A DNA stretch of 64,000 bases from Amycolatopsis sp. FDAARGOS 1241 (GTDB lineage Bacteria > Actinomycetota > Actinomycetes > Mycobacteriales > Pseudonocardiaceae): positions 1,302,001-1,366,000 of the forward strand of contig NZ_CP069526.1 of assembly GCF_016889705.1 (NCBI RefSeq), written 5' to 3'. Position 1 is the stretch's first letter. Every line of letters starts with the position of its first letter. This document shows positions 35,306 to 44,461 of the stretch, one piece after another. A program made the position numbers and the translations under genes. The notes below the pieces were generated by a model. It had not been told where the DNA came from and ran no database searches. It was given only the letters and a program-made list of their open reading frames with translations.

Positions 35306-36342
35306 GCACGCAGCTGCCCGACGCGCTGCGCGCCGTCAAAGCTGCCCGCCGCCAGGGTGCGGTGCGAGCGCGGCTCGTGTCCCTCGTGCTGTTCGTGGTG
35401 CTGGTGGTGGTCTTCGCGCTGTCACTGGCGGTCGGCGACTTCTCCGTGCCGCTGGGCGACTTGCCCGGCATCCTCTTCGGCGACGGCACGGGCGCCGGCG
35501 CCTACGTCGTCACGGACCTGCGCCTGCCGCGCGCGGTCGCCGGCGTGCTCGTGGGTGTCGCGTTCGGACTCGGCGGCGCGCTCTTCCAGCGCCTGCTGCG
35601 CAACCCGCTCGCGAGCCCCGACGTGATCGGTGTGACGCAGGGCGCGAGCGCCGCGGCGGTGATCTGCCTGGTGCTGTTCGGCGTGTCCGGTGCGGTGCTG
35701 TCGGCGGCGGCGTTCGCCGGCGCGCTGGTGACCGGCGTGGTGATCTACGTGCTGTCTCGCCGCGGCGGGGTGAACGGCTACCGGCTCGTGCTCATCGGCG
35801 TCGGGGTCGGCGCTGTGCTGGCGAGCGTCGTGTCCTACCTGATGACATGGGCCGACGTGACGCTCGCGCAGCAGGCCCTGGTGTGGCTCACCGGCAACCT
35901 CAACGGCACCAGCTGGGACAAGGCAGCGCCGCTCGCGCTCGCACTCGTCGTGCTGGGACCCGCCGCGCTGGCGCTCAGCCGCGCCCTCACGGGTCTGCAG
36001 CTCGGCGACGACACCGCGGCCGGGCTCGGCCTGCGCGTCGAGCGCATGCGCCTGCTGCTGCTCCTGGTCGCCACCGCGCTCGCCGCGTTCGCGACGGCGG
36101 TGGCCGGGCCCATCGCGTTCGTGGCTTTCGTGGCGAACCCGATCGCGACGCGGCTCGTGGGCGGAGCCCGCGTCGGCCTCGTCGCACCCGCCCTCACCGG
36201 GGCTCTCGTGACGCTGATCGGCGATTTCGCCGCCCAGCACCTGCTCGGCTCCCAGCTGCCGGTGGGTGTCGTGACCGGTGCCGTGGGCGCGCCGTATCTG
36301 CTGTGGCTGCTCGCCACGGCCAACCGGGCCGGCCGAGTCTGA
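35302..36342 (+). CDS. Iron-siderophore ABC transporter permease (FecCD type)
   Basis: The protein has 346 residues. DLRLPRAVAGVLVGVAFGLGGALFQRLLRNPLASPDVIGVTQGASAAAV is the second FecCD signature in the operon, with LATALAAFATAVAGPIAFVAFVANPIATRLVGGAR near the coupling helix. It is the partner permease to the preceding gene, which it overlaps by four bases. Confidence 0.93.
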   Translation: MSTQLPDALRAVKAARRQGAVRARLVSLVLFVVLVVVFALSLAVGDFSVPLGDLPGILFGDGTGAGAYVVTDLRLPRAVAGVLVGVAFGLGGALFQRLLRNPLASPDVIGVTQGASAAAVICLVLFGVSGAVLSAAAFAGALVTGVVIYVLSRRGGVNGYRLVLIGVGVGAVLASVVSYLMTWADVTLAQQALVWLTGNLNGTSWDKAAPLALALVVLGPAALALSRALTGLQLGDDTAAGLGLRVERMRLLLLLVATALAAFATAVAGPIAFVAFVANPIATRLVGGARVGLVAPALTGALVTLIGDFAAQHLLGSQLPVGVVTGAVGAPYLLWLLATANRAGRV

Positions 36343-36355
36343 GAAGGAACTGACC

Positions 36356-37177
36356 GTGACACAGACCGCACCGACGCTGCACACCGAAGGCCTCAAGCTC
36401 GGCTACGGGCCGCTCACTGTCGTGAAGGACCTCTCGGTCCGGATCCCGCAGGGCAAGGTCACCATGATCGTGGGGACCAACGCGTGCGGGAAGTCGACGT
36501 TGCTGCGCGGCCTCGCACGCCTGCTGGTACCCGCCGCGGGCGCGGTGTTCCTCGACGGCGAGCGCCTGCATTCGTTGCGCAGCAAGGATGTCGCGAAGGT
36601 GCTGGGCCTGCTGCCGCAGTCGCCGACCGCGCCCGAGGGCATCACGGTCGCCGACCTCGTCGGTCGCGGCCGCTACCCGCACCAGGGCGTGTTCCGCCGC
36701 TGGAACGCCGACGACGAGGAGGCGGTGGCGCGCGCGATGCTCGCCACCGACACGGTGGAGCTGGCGAGCCGGCCGGTCGACGAGCTCTCCGGCGGGCAGC
36801 GCCAGCGCGTGTGGATCGCGATGGCGCTCGCGCAGAGCACGCCGTTGCTGCTGCTCGACGAGCCGACGACGTTCCTCGACATCAGCCACCAGGTGGAGGT
36901 GCTCGACCTGATCGCGGACCTCAACCGCTCCGAGGGCACGACCGTCGTGATCGTGCTCCACGACCTCAACCTCGCGGCCCGCTACGGCGATCACCTCATC
37001 GCCATGAAGAACGGGTCGATCGCCGCCGAGGGCGCCCCCGGCGACATCCTCACCGCCGAGCTCGTCGAGGACGTGTTCGGCATGCCGTCCCGGATCATCA
37101 CCGACCCCGTGTCCGGCACCCCCATGGTCGTCCCGATCGGCCGCCACCGCGCCGGTGCCCCCACCACCCAGCCCTAG
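36356..37177 (+). CDS. Iron-siderophore ABC transporter ATP-binding protein (FecE type)
   Basis: The protein has 273 residues from GTG 36356 behind GAAGGA. Walker A GTNACGKST, typical of FecE/FepC, the signature VDELSGGQRQRVWIAMALAQ, Walker B LLLLDEPTTFLDI and switch His in VIVLHDLNLAARY are all intact. It energises uptake by the two upstream permeases. Start follows the previous stop by 13 bases. Confidence 0.95.
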   Translation: MTQTAPTLHTEGLKLGYGPLTVVKDLSVRIPQGKVTMIVGTNACGKSTLLRGLARLLVPAAGAVFLDGERLHSLRSKDVAKVLGLLPQSPTAPEGITVADLVGRGRYPHQGVFRRWNADDEEAVARAMLATDTVELASRPVDELSGGQRQRVWIAMALAQSTPLLLLDEPTTFLDISHQVEVLDLIADLNRSEGTTVVIVLHDLNLAARYGDHLIAMKNGSIAAEGAPGDILTAELVEDVFGMPSRIITDPVSGTPMVVPIGRHRAGAPTTQP

Positions 37178-37188
37178 GAAGGAACCCC

Positions 37189-38205
37189 ATGTCCGGACGG
37201 ACCGCCAGATGGACCAAGGTGGCCGGCCTCGTCGCCACCGCCGCGCTCCTGGGCGCCTGCAGCCAGCCCGCCAACACCACGACGTCGGGGGTCGGGGACA
37301 AGGACGTCGCCACTGGCGGCCGCCTGTTCGCCACCGCCGACACCGAGACCGCGAAGCTCAAGGCCGACGTCGGCCCGGGTGTCTTCCCGCGCACGGTGAC
37401 CCACGCGCTGGGCCAGACGAAGATCGAGAAGCCGCCCACGCGGGTCGTCGTGCTCGACAGCGGTGAGCTGGACGACGTGCTCGCGCTCGGCGTCACGCCC
37501 GTCGGCATGGCCACCACCGCCGGCCAGACGGGCGTGCCCAGCTACCTCGCCGACAAGGCCAAGGGCATTCCGACGATCGGCGACACCAACAACCTGAACC
37601 TCGAGAAGATCGCGTCGCTGAAGCCGGACCTGATCCTCGGCAGCAAGCTGCGCGCGAACGACCTGTACTCGCAGCTGTCGAAGATCGGGCCGACGGTGTT
37701 CAGCATCCGCCCCGGCTTCCCGTGGAAGGAGAACTTCCTGCTGGTGGCCGCCGCGCTGGGCAAGGAGACCGCTGCCGTCGCAGCCCTCAACGCCTACCAG
37801 AAGAAGGCCGACGAGGTGAAGGCCGAGGTCAAAGGCGACCCCAAGATCTCCCTGCTGCGCTTCCACTCCACCGGCATCCGCATCTACGGCGATCTGTCGT
37901 TCATCGGCGTGATCTTCAAGGACGTGGGCCTGCAGCGCCCCGCCAACCAGCACATCAATGAGCTCGCCAAGCAGATCTCCCGGGAACGCATCGACGAAGC
38001 CGACGGCGACTGGATCTTCTACTCGAGCTACGGTGCGGGACCCAATGCCGACGAGAAGGCGGTGACCAGCAGTGGGCTGTGGGCATCGCTGAACGCCGTG
38101 AAGAACAAGAAGGCCATCCGCGTCGACGACGAGGTGTGGTTCCTCGGCCTCGGCCCGATCGGTGCCGACCGGGTCCTCGACGACCTGAAGAAGTTCCTTG
38201 CCTGA
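37189..38205 (+). CDS. Iron-siderophore substrate-binding lipoprotein
   Basis: The protein has 338 residues. The lipobox AALLGACSQ places the anchoring Cys near residue 24, so it is a membrane lipoprotein. The class III binding fold is seen in PTRVVVLDSGELDDVLALGVTPVGMATT, IASLKPDLILGSKLRANDLYSQLSKIGPTVFS and a long helical backbone around NFLLVAAALGKETAAVAAL. It captures ferric siderophore outside the cell. ATG is preceded by AGGAAGGA. Last gene of the operon, followed by a hairpin. Confidence 0.93.
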   Translation: MSGRTARWTKVAGLVATAALLGACSQPANTTTSGVGDKDVATGGRLFATADTETAKLKADVGPGVFPRTVTHALGQTKIEKPPTRVVVLDSGELDDVLALGVTPVGMATTAGQTGVPSYLADKAKGIPTIGDTNNLNLEKIASLKPDLILGSKLRANDLYSQLSKIGPTVFSIRPGFPWKENFLLVAAALGKETAAVAALNAYQKKADEVKAEVKGDPKISLLRFHSTGIRIYGDLSFIGVIFKDVGLQRPANQHINELAKQISRERIDEADGDWIFYSSYGAGPNADEKAVTSSGLWASLNAVKNKKAIRVDDEVWFLGLGPIGADRVLDDLKKFLA

Positions 38206-38220
38206 GCACAGGTCGGACGA

Positions 38221-38258
38221 GAAGGGGCGCCCTGGTTCTCCGCCGGGGCGCCCCCTTC
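38221..38258 (+). terminator. Terminator after the siderophore operon
   Basis: GAAGGGGCGCCCTGG pairs, with two small irregularities, to CCGGGGCGCCCCCTTC around a TTCTCCG loop, 16 bases past the last stop. It also ends the leftward aldehyde dehydrogenase remnant. Confidence 0.7.
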
Positions 38259-38262
38259 CGCG

Positions 38263-39035
38263 TCAGGCCGTGAGGTACACCGTCTTGAACTGCTGGTAGT
38301 TCCCGAGCGCCTCCGGGCCGAGCTCGCGCCCGAGGTCGCCGGCCTTCGCGCCGCCGAAGGGCGCCACCGGCTGGCGCAGGTAGGTGTTCACGCCGATCGT
38401 GCCCGTCTCCAGCCGGCGCCCGACGTCGAGCCCGTGTTCCGGTCGGTGGTCCAGACCGTGCCTCCGAGCCCGAAGCCGGAGTCGTCGGCGATGGCCCGGC
38501 GTCGTCGACGTCGCCGTAGGGAATCACCGACAGCACCGGGCCGAAGATCTCCTCGCGGGAGATCGTGGCGGAGTTGTCCACCTCGGCGAAGATCGTCGGC
38601 TCCACGAACCAGCCGTCCACCGCGCCCGACGCCATGGCCGTGCGCACGTCGACGACCTCCGCGTAGCGGGCGCGCGGCGCGAGCACGCGTGTGCCGAGGA
38701 AACAGGTCTGGCCGTTGTTCATCATCGTGGCCATGCACAGGCCCTCGACGCTGCCGGCGAGGTCGGCGTCGTCGAGGGTGAGCGCCGCCGACTTGCCGCC
38801 CAGCTCCACTGGGTAACCGGTTTCGGCCCGGATGGCGGCGCTCGCGCTCGTCCTGCCGTTCTGCGCGCACACCGGGTCGCGAACTCCGAGCTGCGCTCAA
38901 CCATCACCGGGGCGAAGCGGCCCAGCACGTCGGCGCGCCGGGCCGGGTCCCGACGGCCCAGCCCTGCGGGTCGCGCAAGGCGGTGCGGACCGCGGCCACG
39001 GCCTTGTCGACGTCGCCGGGCCCGGCTTCCGGGAC
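38263..39035 (-). pseudogene. Aldehyde dehydrogenase, multiply deleted and frameshifted
   Basis: Pieces in three frames, read leftwards, rebuild an ALDH: DVDKAVAAVRTALRDPQGWA and LGRFAPVMVERSSEFATR (N-terminus); then directly VELGGKSAALTLDDADL and NNGQTCFLGTRVLAP (catalytic Cys kept); WFVEPTIFAEVDNSATISREEIFGPVLSV; and finally VNTYLRQPVAPFGGAKAGDLGRELG..YQQFKTVYLTA with stop at 38263-38265. About 150 residues between the N-terminal piece and the ELGGK motif are missing. Intact enzymes are about 480 residues. This is a clear pseudogene with internal deletions, not only a base-call problem. Confidence 0.85.
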
Positions 39036-39046
39036 CTGTCGGCGCG

Positions 39047-39331
39047 CGCGTGGAGCAGGGCCGGCGGCGCGGGCCGATCGGCGTCGGCGATTTCGCGCGG
39101 TACGACTTGCGCCGCCGCTACCAGCTGACGCTGCACGGGGACTTCCACTACTGCGTGATGACGTTCCCGCGCATGGCACTCGGGGTGCCGGAGCCGGCGC
39201 TCGAAGCGATGGTGGAGCACGCGTTCGCCACCGCCAGCGGCGTCGGGCAGGTGTTCGCTTCGTGCCTGCTCAGCACGTTGGAGCAGCACGGCGTGTCACC
39301 CTCGGGGCTGCGCCGGCGGATCACCGGCTGA
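39047..39331 (+). pseudogene. AraC-family regulator fragment (ligand-binding domain)
   Basis: The frame reads RRGPIGVGDFARYDLRRRYQLTLHGDFHYCVMTFPRMALGVPEPALEAM..GVGQVFASCLLSTLEQ, matching the AraC-binding-like cupin domain (PGDFALYD... FPRxLLG). It then jumps to HGVSPSGLRRRITG, which looks like a scrap of the HTH region. Both the N-terminal start and most of the HTH are missing. It is oriented divergently from the aldehyde dehydrogenase remnant, as a regulator-enzyme pair would be. Confidence 0.65.
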
Positions 39332-39343
39332 AGGTCGCGGGGC

Positions 39344-40279
39344 CTACAGGCCGAGCCGCGCGTCGAGGTCGATCTTGCCGCCGACGGCGTCGAGGATCGC
39401 GCGGATCGCCTTGTCCCGCCGCAATCCGCCGCCGTGCTGGTCGGCGTGGGCGCGCATGAGGTTGCCGACGTGGCGCTCCGGGTTGGACCACGTGGGCCAG
39501 CGACGGCGCGCGATCGCGGCCAGGCCTTCGAAGTCGGTGGTGCCGGCCGGGGCGGTCGCGTCGAGCAGCCAGTTGAGGTAGGTGCGCAGCACGGCCACGG
39601 GGAAGCTGCCGGGGTGGCTGAGACCGCCGTGGCCGGGCACGAAGGTGCGGACCGTCGGGAACGTCTTGTCGAGCCAGTGCAGTGCGTCGAGCCAGCCGGG
39701 CACCGAGCCGTGGATCGCGAGCGGGGTCGAGCCGACGGACAGCAGATCGCCGGTGAACAGCGTGCCCGTCTTGGGCTCGAAGGCCACCAGGTCGCCGTCG
39801 GTGTGGGCGACGCCGGGGAACGGCACGACCTCCACGACCACGCCGCCGAGGTCGACCTCGCGCGGCGTGGTGACGGCGTGCACGGCCTCGGGTTTCGGCG
39901 CTTCGAGCGTGCCCCAGTTCGTGCACGTGAAGGTGTCCTCGTAGCGCTGCGGTCCCGCGCGCACCGCCGAGACGGCCGAGGCGGCGGCGAGGATGCGGCC
40001 GCCGTTGCGCAGCGCCACGCCGGCCCCGTTGTGGTGCGCGCCGTGCGCGTGGGTGAGCACGAGCGTCAGCGGCAGTTCGACGGTCGAGTACTTGCGCACG
40101 TCGTTGACCAGGTCGAGGGTGTCGCGCTCGGTGCCGCAGGTGTCGACGAGCAGAACCCCGGACCGGCCGCGGATCCAGCCGCAGTTCGACACGAGCCAGT
40201 CGCTCGGACTGCGGACATAGGCCACCACGCTCGGGTCGGAGTACCTGAGCGGGACGATGTTTCGCCTGATGGCGGGCAT
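39344..40279 (-). CDS. MBL-fold metallo-hydrolase with altered metal motif
   Basis: The protein has 311 residues from ATG 40279, behind GAGGGGGA. The fold is recognisable: GVLLVDTCGTERDTLDLVND, LTLVLTHAHGAHHNGAG, FPGVAHTDGDLVAF, TLFTGDLLSVGS and TFVPGHGGLSHPG. The standard HxHxDH motif reads HAHGAH, so the conserved Asp that binds the second metal is Ala (codon GCG). Other ligands appear kept. It may be a one-metal enzyme or a non-catalytic homologue. A dre-like site lies about 75 bases upstream. Confidence 0.85.
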   Translation of the reverse strand: MPAIRRNIVPLRYSDPSVVAYVRSPSDWLVSNCGWIRGRSGVLLVDTCGTERDTLDLVNDVRKYSTVELPLTLVLTHAHGAHHNGAGVALRNGGRILAAASAVSAVRAGPQRYEDTFTCTNWGTLEAPKPEAVHAVTTPREVDLGGVVVEVVPFPGVAHTDGDLVAFEPKTGTLFTGDLLSVGSTPLAIHGSVPGWLDALHWLDKTFPTVRTFVPGHGGLSHPGSFPVAVLRTYLNWLLDATAPAGTTDFEGLAAIARRRWPTWSNPERHVGNLMRAHADQHGGGLRRDKAIRAILDAVGGKIDLDARLGL

Positions 40280-40351
40280 GTGATCCCCCTCGTGGGCTGC
40301 GCCGCCGTGATCCCGGACCACTGCATGGTAGTGGATCACCGACCCTTCGAA

Positions 40352-40363
40352 TGGTATAGACCA
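40352..40363. promoter_or_regulatory. DasR-like (dre) GntR-family site
   Basis: On the minus strand this is TGGTCTATACCA, a perfect match to one common form of the DasR responsive element. It lies between the MBL gene (minus) and the GH2 remnant (plus). The rest of 40280-40603 holds only the promoter described separately. Confidence 0.5.
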
Positions 40364-40535
40364 GGTGGGCGTATGTCAGCAGGCAGTGGGCGCACCGTGT
40401 GCTACGTCGCACAGCCCTGTCGGCGCCCTCTGTGCGCCGACGGGGGTGACCCTACCTCCGCCGGGGCCTCGGCTCAGGTTGATGGCGAGGTCTGGGTGGT
40501 CTGGCCACTCGGTTCGCATTTGTCCGGTCGACGCG

Positions 40536-40589
40536 TTGACTCCACTGTGACCGTCCGGCTACATTGCGGAACCGTCCAAGTCGTTGGAC
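40536..40589 (+). promoter_or_regulatory. Promoter and operator of the decayed GH2 gene
   Basis: -35 TTGACT (40536-40541), 18-bp spacer, -10 TACATT (40560-40565). A perfect inverted repeat GTCCAA-GTCG-TTGGAC (40574-40589) starts at the expected transcription start, a typical repressor operator position. The promoter looks intact although the gene behind it is not. Confidence 0.55.
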
Positions 40590-40623
40590 TGCATTCACAT
40601 CCATGAACGATGGAGTGGGTGTC

Positions 40624-42751
40624 GTGCGCCGCTGGTTGCCCGTGGTTCTCGCCGGGCTCTGGGTTTTTCCTTGGCACGGCGGTTTCTTCGTTCGCGGCTC
40701 CGGGCACCGGGCGGGTGCGGACCGACCTGGACGCCGGGTGGTGGTTCGTCCGCGCCGACGTGCCGGGTGCGCAACCACCCGGGTTCGCCGACGCGTCCTG
40801 GGAACGCACGAACGTGCCACCCACCTGGAACGCTCTCGCCGGCCAGGACGGCGGCGGCGACTAACTCCGCGGCGCCGGGTGGTACCGCAGGCACGTCACG
40901 CCGCCGCACACGGTGGCGGGCAAGCGGTTGTGGCTGCAGTTCGACGGCGTGAACACGGTCGCCGACGTGTGGATCAACGGCGTGCACCTCGGACAGCACC
41001 GCGGTGGCTACGCGACTTTCGCTTCGACGCGACGGACGCGCTGCGGCCCGGCCACGACAACGTGCTCGCGGTGCGGGTGGACAATTCGGCGGTCGCCGAC
41101 GTCGCGCCGCTGAGCGCCGACTACACGTTCTTCGGCGGCATCTACCGCGACGTTTCGCTGGTCGCCCTCGACCCGTTGAGCGTGCGGATGGACGACTTCG
41201 GCGGCCCGGGCGTGTACCTGACGCAGCGGTTGGTGACGGCCGAAGCGGCTCAGGTCGACGTGGTCACCAAGGCACACAACGCTTCCGGCGGCTCGCGCTC
41301 CGTGCGCGTGCGCACGGTGCTCTCGGACGCGCGGGGCCGCGAGGTGAGCCGGGTGGTTTCTCCACCGGCGTCGATCTCGACGGACCTCGGCGTGTCGCAG
41401 CGGCTTTCGCTCTCGCGGCCGCACCGCTGGCAGGGCACGGCGGACCCGCACCTGTAGCACGTGCGGGTCGACGTGCTTGATGCGCACACGGGCCGCGTCA
41501 CCGACTCCGTGACCCAGCCCCTCGGCCTGCGTTCGTCCACTGTGGATGCCGACACCGGGTTCTCCCTCAACGGGCAGCACGTCGCGCTGCACGGCGTCAA
41601 CGGCCCACCAGGACCGGCTCGACGAGGGCTGGGCCGTCGCGGACCGGCGGCGCGACCAGGACTTGGACCTCATGGACGAGATGGGCGTGAACGCGCTGCG
41701 GACCGCGCACTACCAGCAGCCCCAGCACGGCTACGACCTCGCCGACCGGCGCGGGTACGTGGTGTGGGCGGAGATCCCGTTGGTCAACGGCGTCACCGAC
41801 AGCGCCGAATTCCGCGCCAACGCGGTGCAGCAGTTGTCCGAGCTGATCCGGCAGAACTACAACCACCCGTCGATCGCGTTCTGGCGCACCGGCAACGAGC
41901 AGGCCAAGAACGACGAGGTCACCAACGGCCTCCTTGCGGACCCCGCCGCCCAGGTCGCTCGGGAAGACCCGATGCGGCTTTCCGTCTACGCCAACCACAA
42001 GGGCGGCCAGGACGCGGTGTCGAACCACGCGGACCTGTCGGCGCACAATAAGTACTACGGCTGGTACGACCTGTCCGCGCCCGGCTTCGGCCCCTGGACC
42101 GGCCAGCTGCACGCAGCGGATCCTGCGCGCCGCATCGTGATCAGCGAGTACGGCGCCGGCGGCAGCGTGTCCCAGCACGTGGAGAACTCGACGGTGAAGC
42201 CGCCGGTCATCGCGTCGCGCGCACCCGGAGGAGCACGAGACGCTGGTGCACGAGAACACTTGGCGCCAGATCGAATCCCGGCCCTACCTGTGGGGCACCT
42301 TCGTCTGGAACATGTTCGACTTCGCCTCCGACGGCCGCACCGAAGGCGACACCCGGGCCGCAACGACAAGGGCCTGGTCACCTACGACCGGAAGACCCGC
42401 AAGGACGCGTTCGACTGGTACAAGGCCAACTGGACGTCGAGGCCGTTCGTGTACCTGACCAGCCGCCGCTGGACCTCGCGCACCGACGCCGCGACGACGG
42501 TCAAGGCTTACGGCAACGGGGTCGTCTCGGTGTCGCTGACGCTCAACGGTGTTCCGGTGGGCGCCCGGGTTTCGGCCGACCACACCTACACCTGGCCGGT
42601 CACCCTGTCTCCCGGCGCGAACGTCGTGAAGGTGACGGGTGGGCGCGGCGGGCACATGTACGCCGACACGGTCACCTGGACTCTCACGACGCGAGCGCCG
42701 GCCGGAAGTCCGCCCGGTAACGGCTCGGTGCGGCCCCCACGTGGCGCGTGA
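40624..42751 (+). pseudogene. Secreted glycoside hydrolase family 2 beta-galactosidase, broken by several lesions
   Basis: Joined pieces give a near full-length GH2 protein: signal (RRWLPVVLAGLWV, then FFLGTAVSSFAAP), sugar-binding domain (WYRRHVTPPHTVAGKRLWLQFDGVN.. VWINGVHLGQHRGGY), catalytic barrel (RTAHYQQPQHGYDLADRRGYVVWAEIP, acid/base Glu in RTGNEQ, nucleophile in ISEYGAGG) and a C-terminal domain. Lesions: TAC to TAA at 40862-40864, Tyr to TAG at 41455-41457, and frame changes near 40665, 41015, 41610, 42220 and 42356. The two nonsense codons in otherwise aligned frames argue for true decay. Confidence 0.88.
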
Positions 42752-43624
42752 AGTGCTACCGGAACGACACCGCCGGGCCTAAGCCGCAGCAGGTGGCGAT
42801 CTCGGCGACCGGCAGGCCGGTGCGTTCGAGCAGTTGCTCGGCGCGCTGCGCAGGTCGAGCAGCCAGCGCAGCGGCGTGGTGCCCGTTTCGGCGACGAAGC
42901 GGCGCGCGAAGGTGCGTTCGGACATCGAGGCCCAGCCGGCGAGCTCGGTGACGGTCAAACGGCCGGCCCAGTTCGCGCAGGGCGCGTTCGCGGACGGCGG
43001 CGTGGGGTTCGTCGCCGAGTGGCGGCGTGGGGGCGGTGATGGACTGCGCCTGGCCGCCCGAGCGGAAGGGGGCCGTGACCATGGAGCGGGCGATCGCCGC
43101 GGCGGCGTCGGCGCCGCGGGTGAGGCGCACGAGGTGCAGGCACAGGTCGATGCCGGCGGCGACGCCCGCCGACGTCCACACGCCGTCGGCGCCCGCGCAG
43201 AGGACGCCGGGGTCGACCTGGGCGCGCGGGCGGCGACGGGAAGCTCGGCGGTGAACCGCCAGCGCGTCGAGGCGGGGCGGTCGTCGAGCAGGCCCGCGGC
43301 GCCGAGCACGAACGCGCCGAGGCGCAGGCCCGCGACTTGTGCGCCCGCCCGGTGCGCCGACCGCAACGCGGCCGGCCGCGCGGGCGACGGGCGCGCGTCG
43401 AGGACGGCCTAGCCGGGGACGAAGACCAGGTCGGCTGTGCGCAGCCAGGAAAACCCGCGCTTCGGCGTCAGCACGACGCCGCCGGTCAGCTGCACGGGAT
43501 CCTTCGGCTCGGCGCACTTGCGCAGCTCGGCCGCGGCACCGCTGCGCGCGCCCCACACCTCGTCGACCACGGCCGTGTCGAAGAGGCGGGCACTGTCGAA
43601 CAGAACGAGGGCGATCTTCTGCAC
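42684..43624 (-). pseudogene. GlxA/AraC-type regulator, frameshifted with internal stops
   Basis: Pieces in different frames: VQKIALVLFDSARLFDTAVVDEVWG (DJ-1-like start, GTG 43624), stop after VFVPG (43409), then RSAHRAGAQVAGLRLGAFVLGAAGLL, IDLCLHLVRLTRGADAAAAIAR, LTVTELAGWASMSERTFARRF, TGLPVAEIATCCGLGPAVSFR, a TAG at 42775-42777, and HFTRHVGAAPSRYRADFRPALAS to the stop at 42684. At least four frame changes and two premature stops. It overlaps the GH2 remnant tail-to-tail by 68 bases. Confidence 0.85.
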
Positions 43625-43702
43625 GGCTCCAGGCTGACTGGCAGGGTCCCATCGACCAACGGCATCTCTGCCACTCACCGTTCCGAGGAAAGACGAGGCA
43701 GG

Positions 43703-44461
43703 ATGAACGGCATGACCACTTTCACCCTGCGCCACCTCGGCGGCCCGACCTCCCTGATCACCTACGGCGGCGTGCGGCTGCTCACCGACCCGACGTTCGA
43801 CGAGCCGGGCGAGCACCCCATCGGCAGCCGCGTGCTGGTCAAGACGACGGGGCCGGTGCTGGGGCCGGACGAGGTCGGCCCCGTCGACGCCGTCCTGCTG
43901 TCGCACGACCAGCACCCCGACAACCTCGACCGCGGCGGCCGCGAGTACCTCGCGACGGCGCCGCTCACCCTCACCACGCCGTCGGGTGCCGAACGCCTCG
44001 GCGGCACCGCGCAGGCCCTGCCGAACTGGTCGCACGTCGAGCTGGCCGGCGGTGTTCGCGTCACCGGCCTGCCGGCGCTCCACGGCCCTGAGGGCTCCGA
44101 AGCCAAGGTCGGCGAGGTCACGGGCTTCCTGCTGTCTGCCGACGGTCTGCCCACCGTCTACATCAGCGGCGACAACGCGTCGCTGGACCGCGTCCGCGAG
44201 ATCGCCGGCCGCTTAGGCCCCGTGCCCATCGCCGTCCTCTTCGCCGGCGCCGCCCGCACGCCGCTGATCGACGCGTACCTCACCCTCGAGTCCACGGCCG
44301 CCGCCGAGGCCGCCGAAATCCTCTCGGCAACCGACGTCGTCCCGCTGCACTTCGAGGGCTGGGGCCACTTCACGCAGGGTCCGGGCACGCTGGAGGAGGC
44401 CTTCGCCGGCAAGCCGGCGCGCCTGCACCTGCTGAAGCCGGGTGCGGAAGTCAGTCTCTGA
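43703..44461 (+). CDS. MBL-fold metallo-hydrolase (UlaG/UPF0173-like)
   Basis: The protein has 252 residues: TFTLRHLGGPTSLITYGGVRLLTDPTFDEPGEHP at the start, VDAVLLSHDQHPDNLDRGGREYL (HxxHxDN metal motif), VTGLPALHGPEGSEAK, TVYISGDNASLDRVREIA, and a C-terminal VPLHFEGWGHFTQG with the last His ligand. It is predicted cytosolic. Lactonase- or phosphodiesterase-like roles are possible. Start could be ATG 43703 or 43712; both have GGCAGGA-type sites. It overlaps menG tail-to-tail by 11 bases. Confidence 0.88.
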   Translation: MNGMTTFTLRHLGGPTSLITYGGVRLLTDPTFDEPGEHPIGSRVLVKTTGPVLGPDEVGPVDAVLLSHDQHPDNLDRGGREYLATAPLTLTTPSGAERLGGTAQALPNWSHVELAGGVRVTGLPALHGPEGSEAKVGEVTGFLLSADGLPTVYISGDNASLDRVREIAGRLGPVPIAVLFAGAARTPLIDAYLTLESTAAAEAAEILSATDVVPLHFEGWGHFTQGPGTLEEAFAGKPARLHLLKPGAEVSL

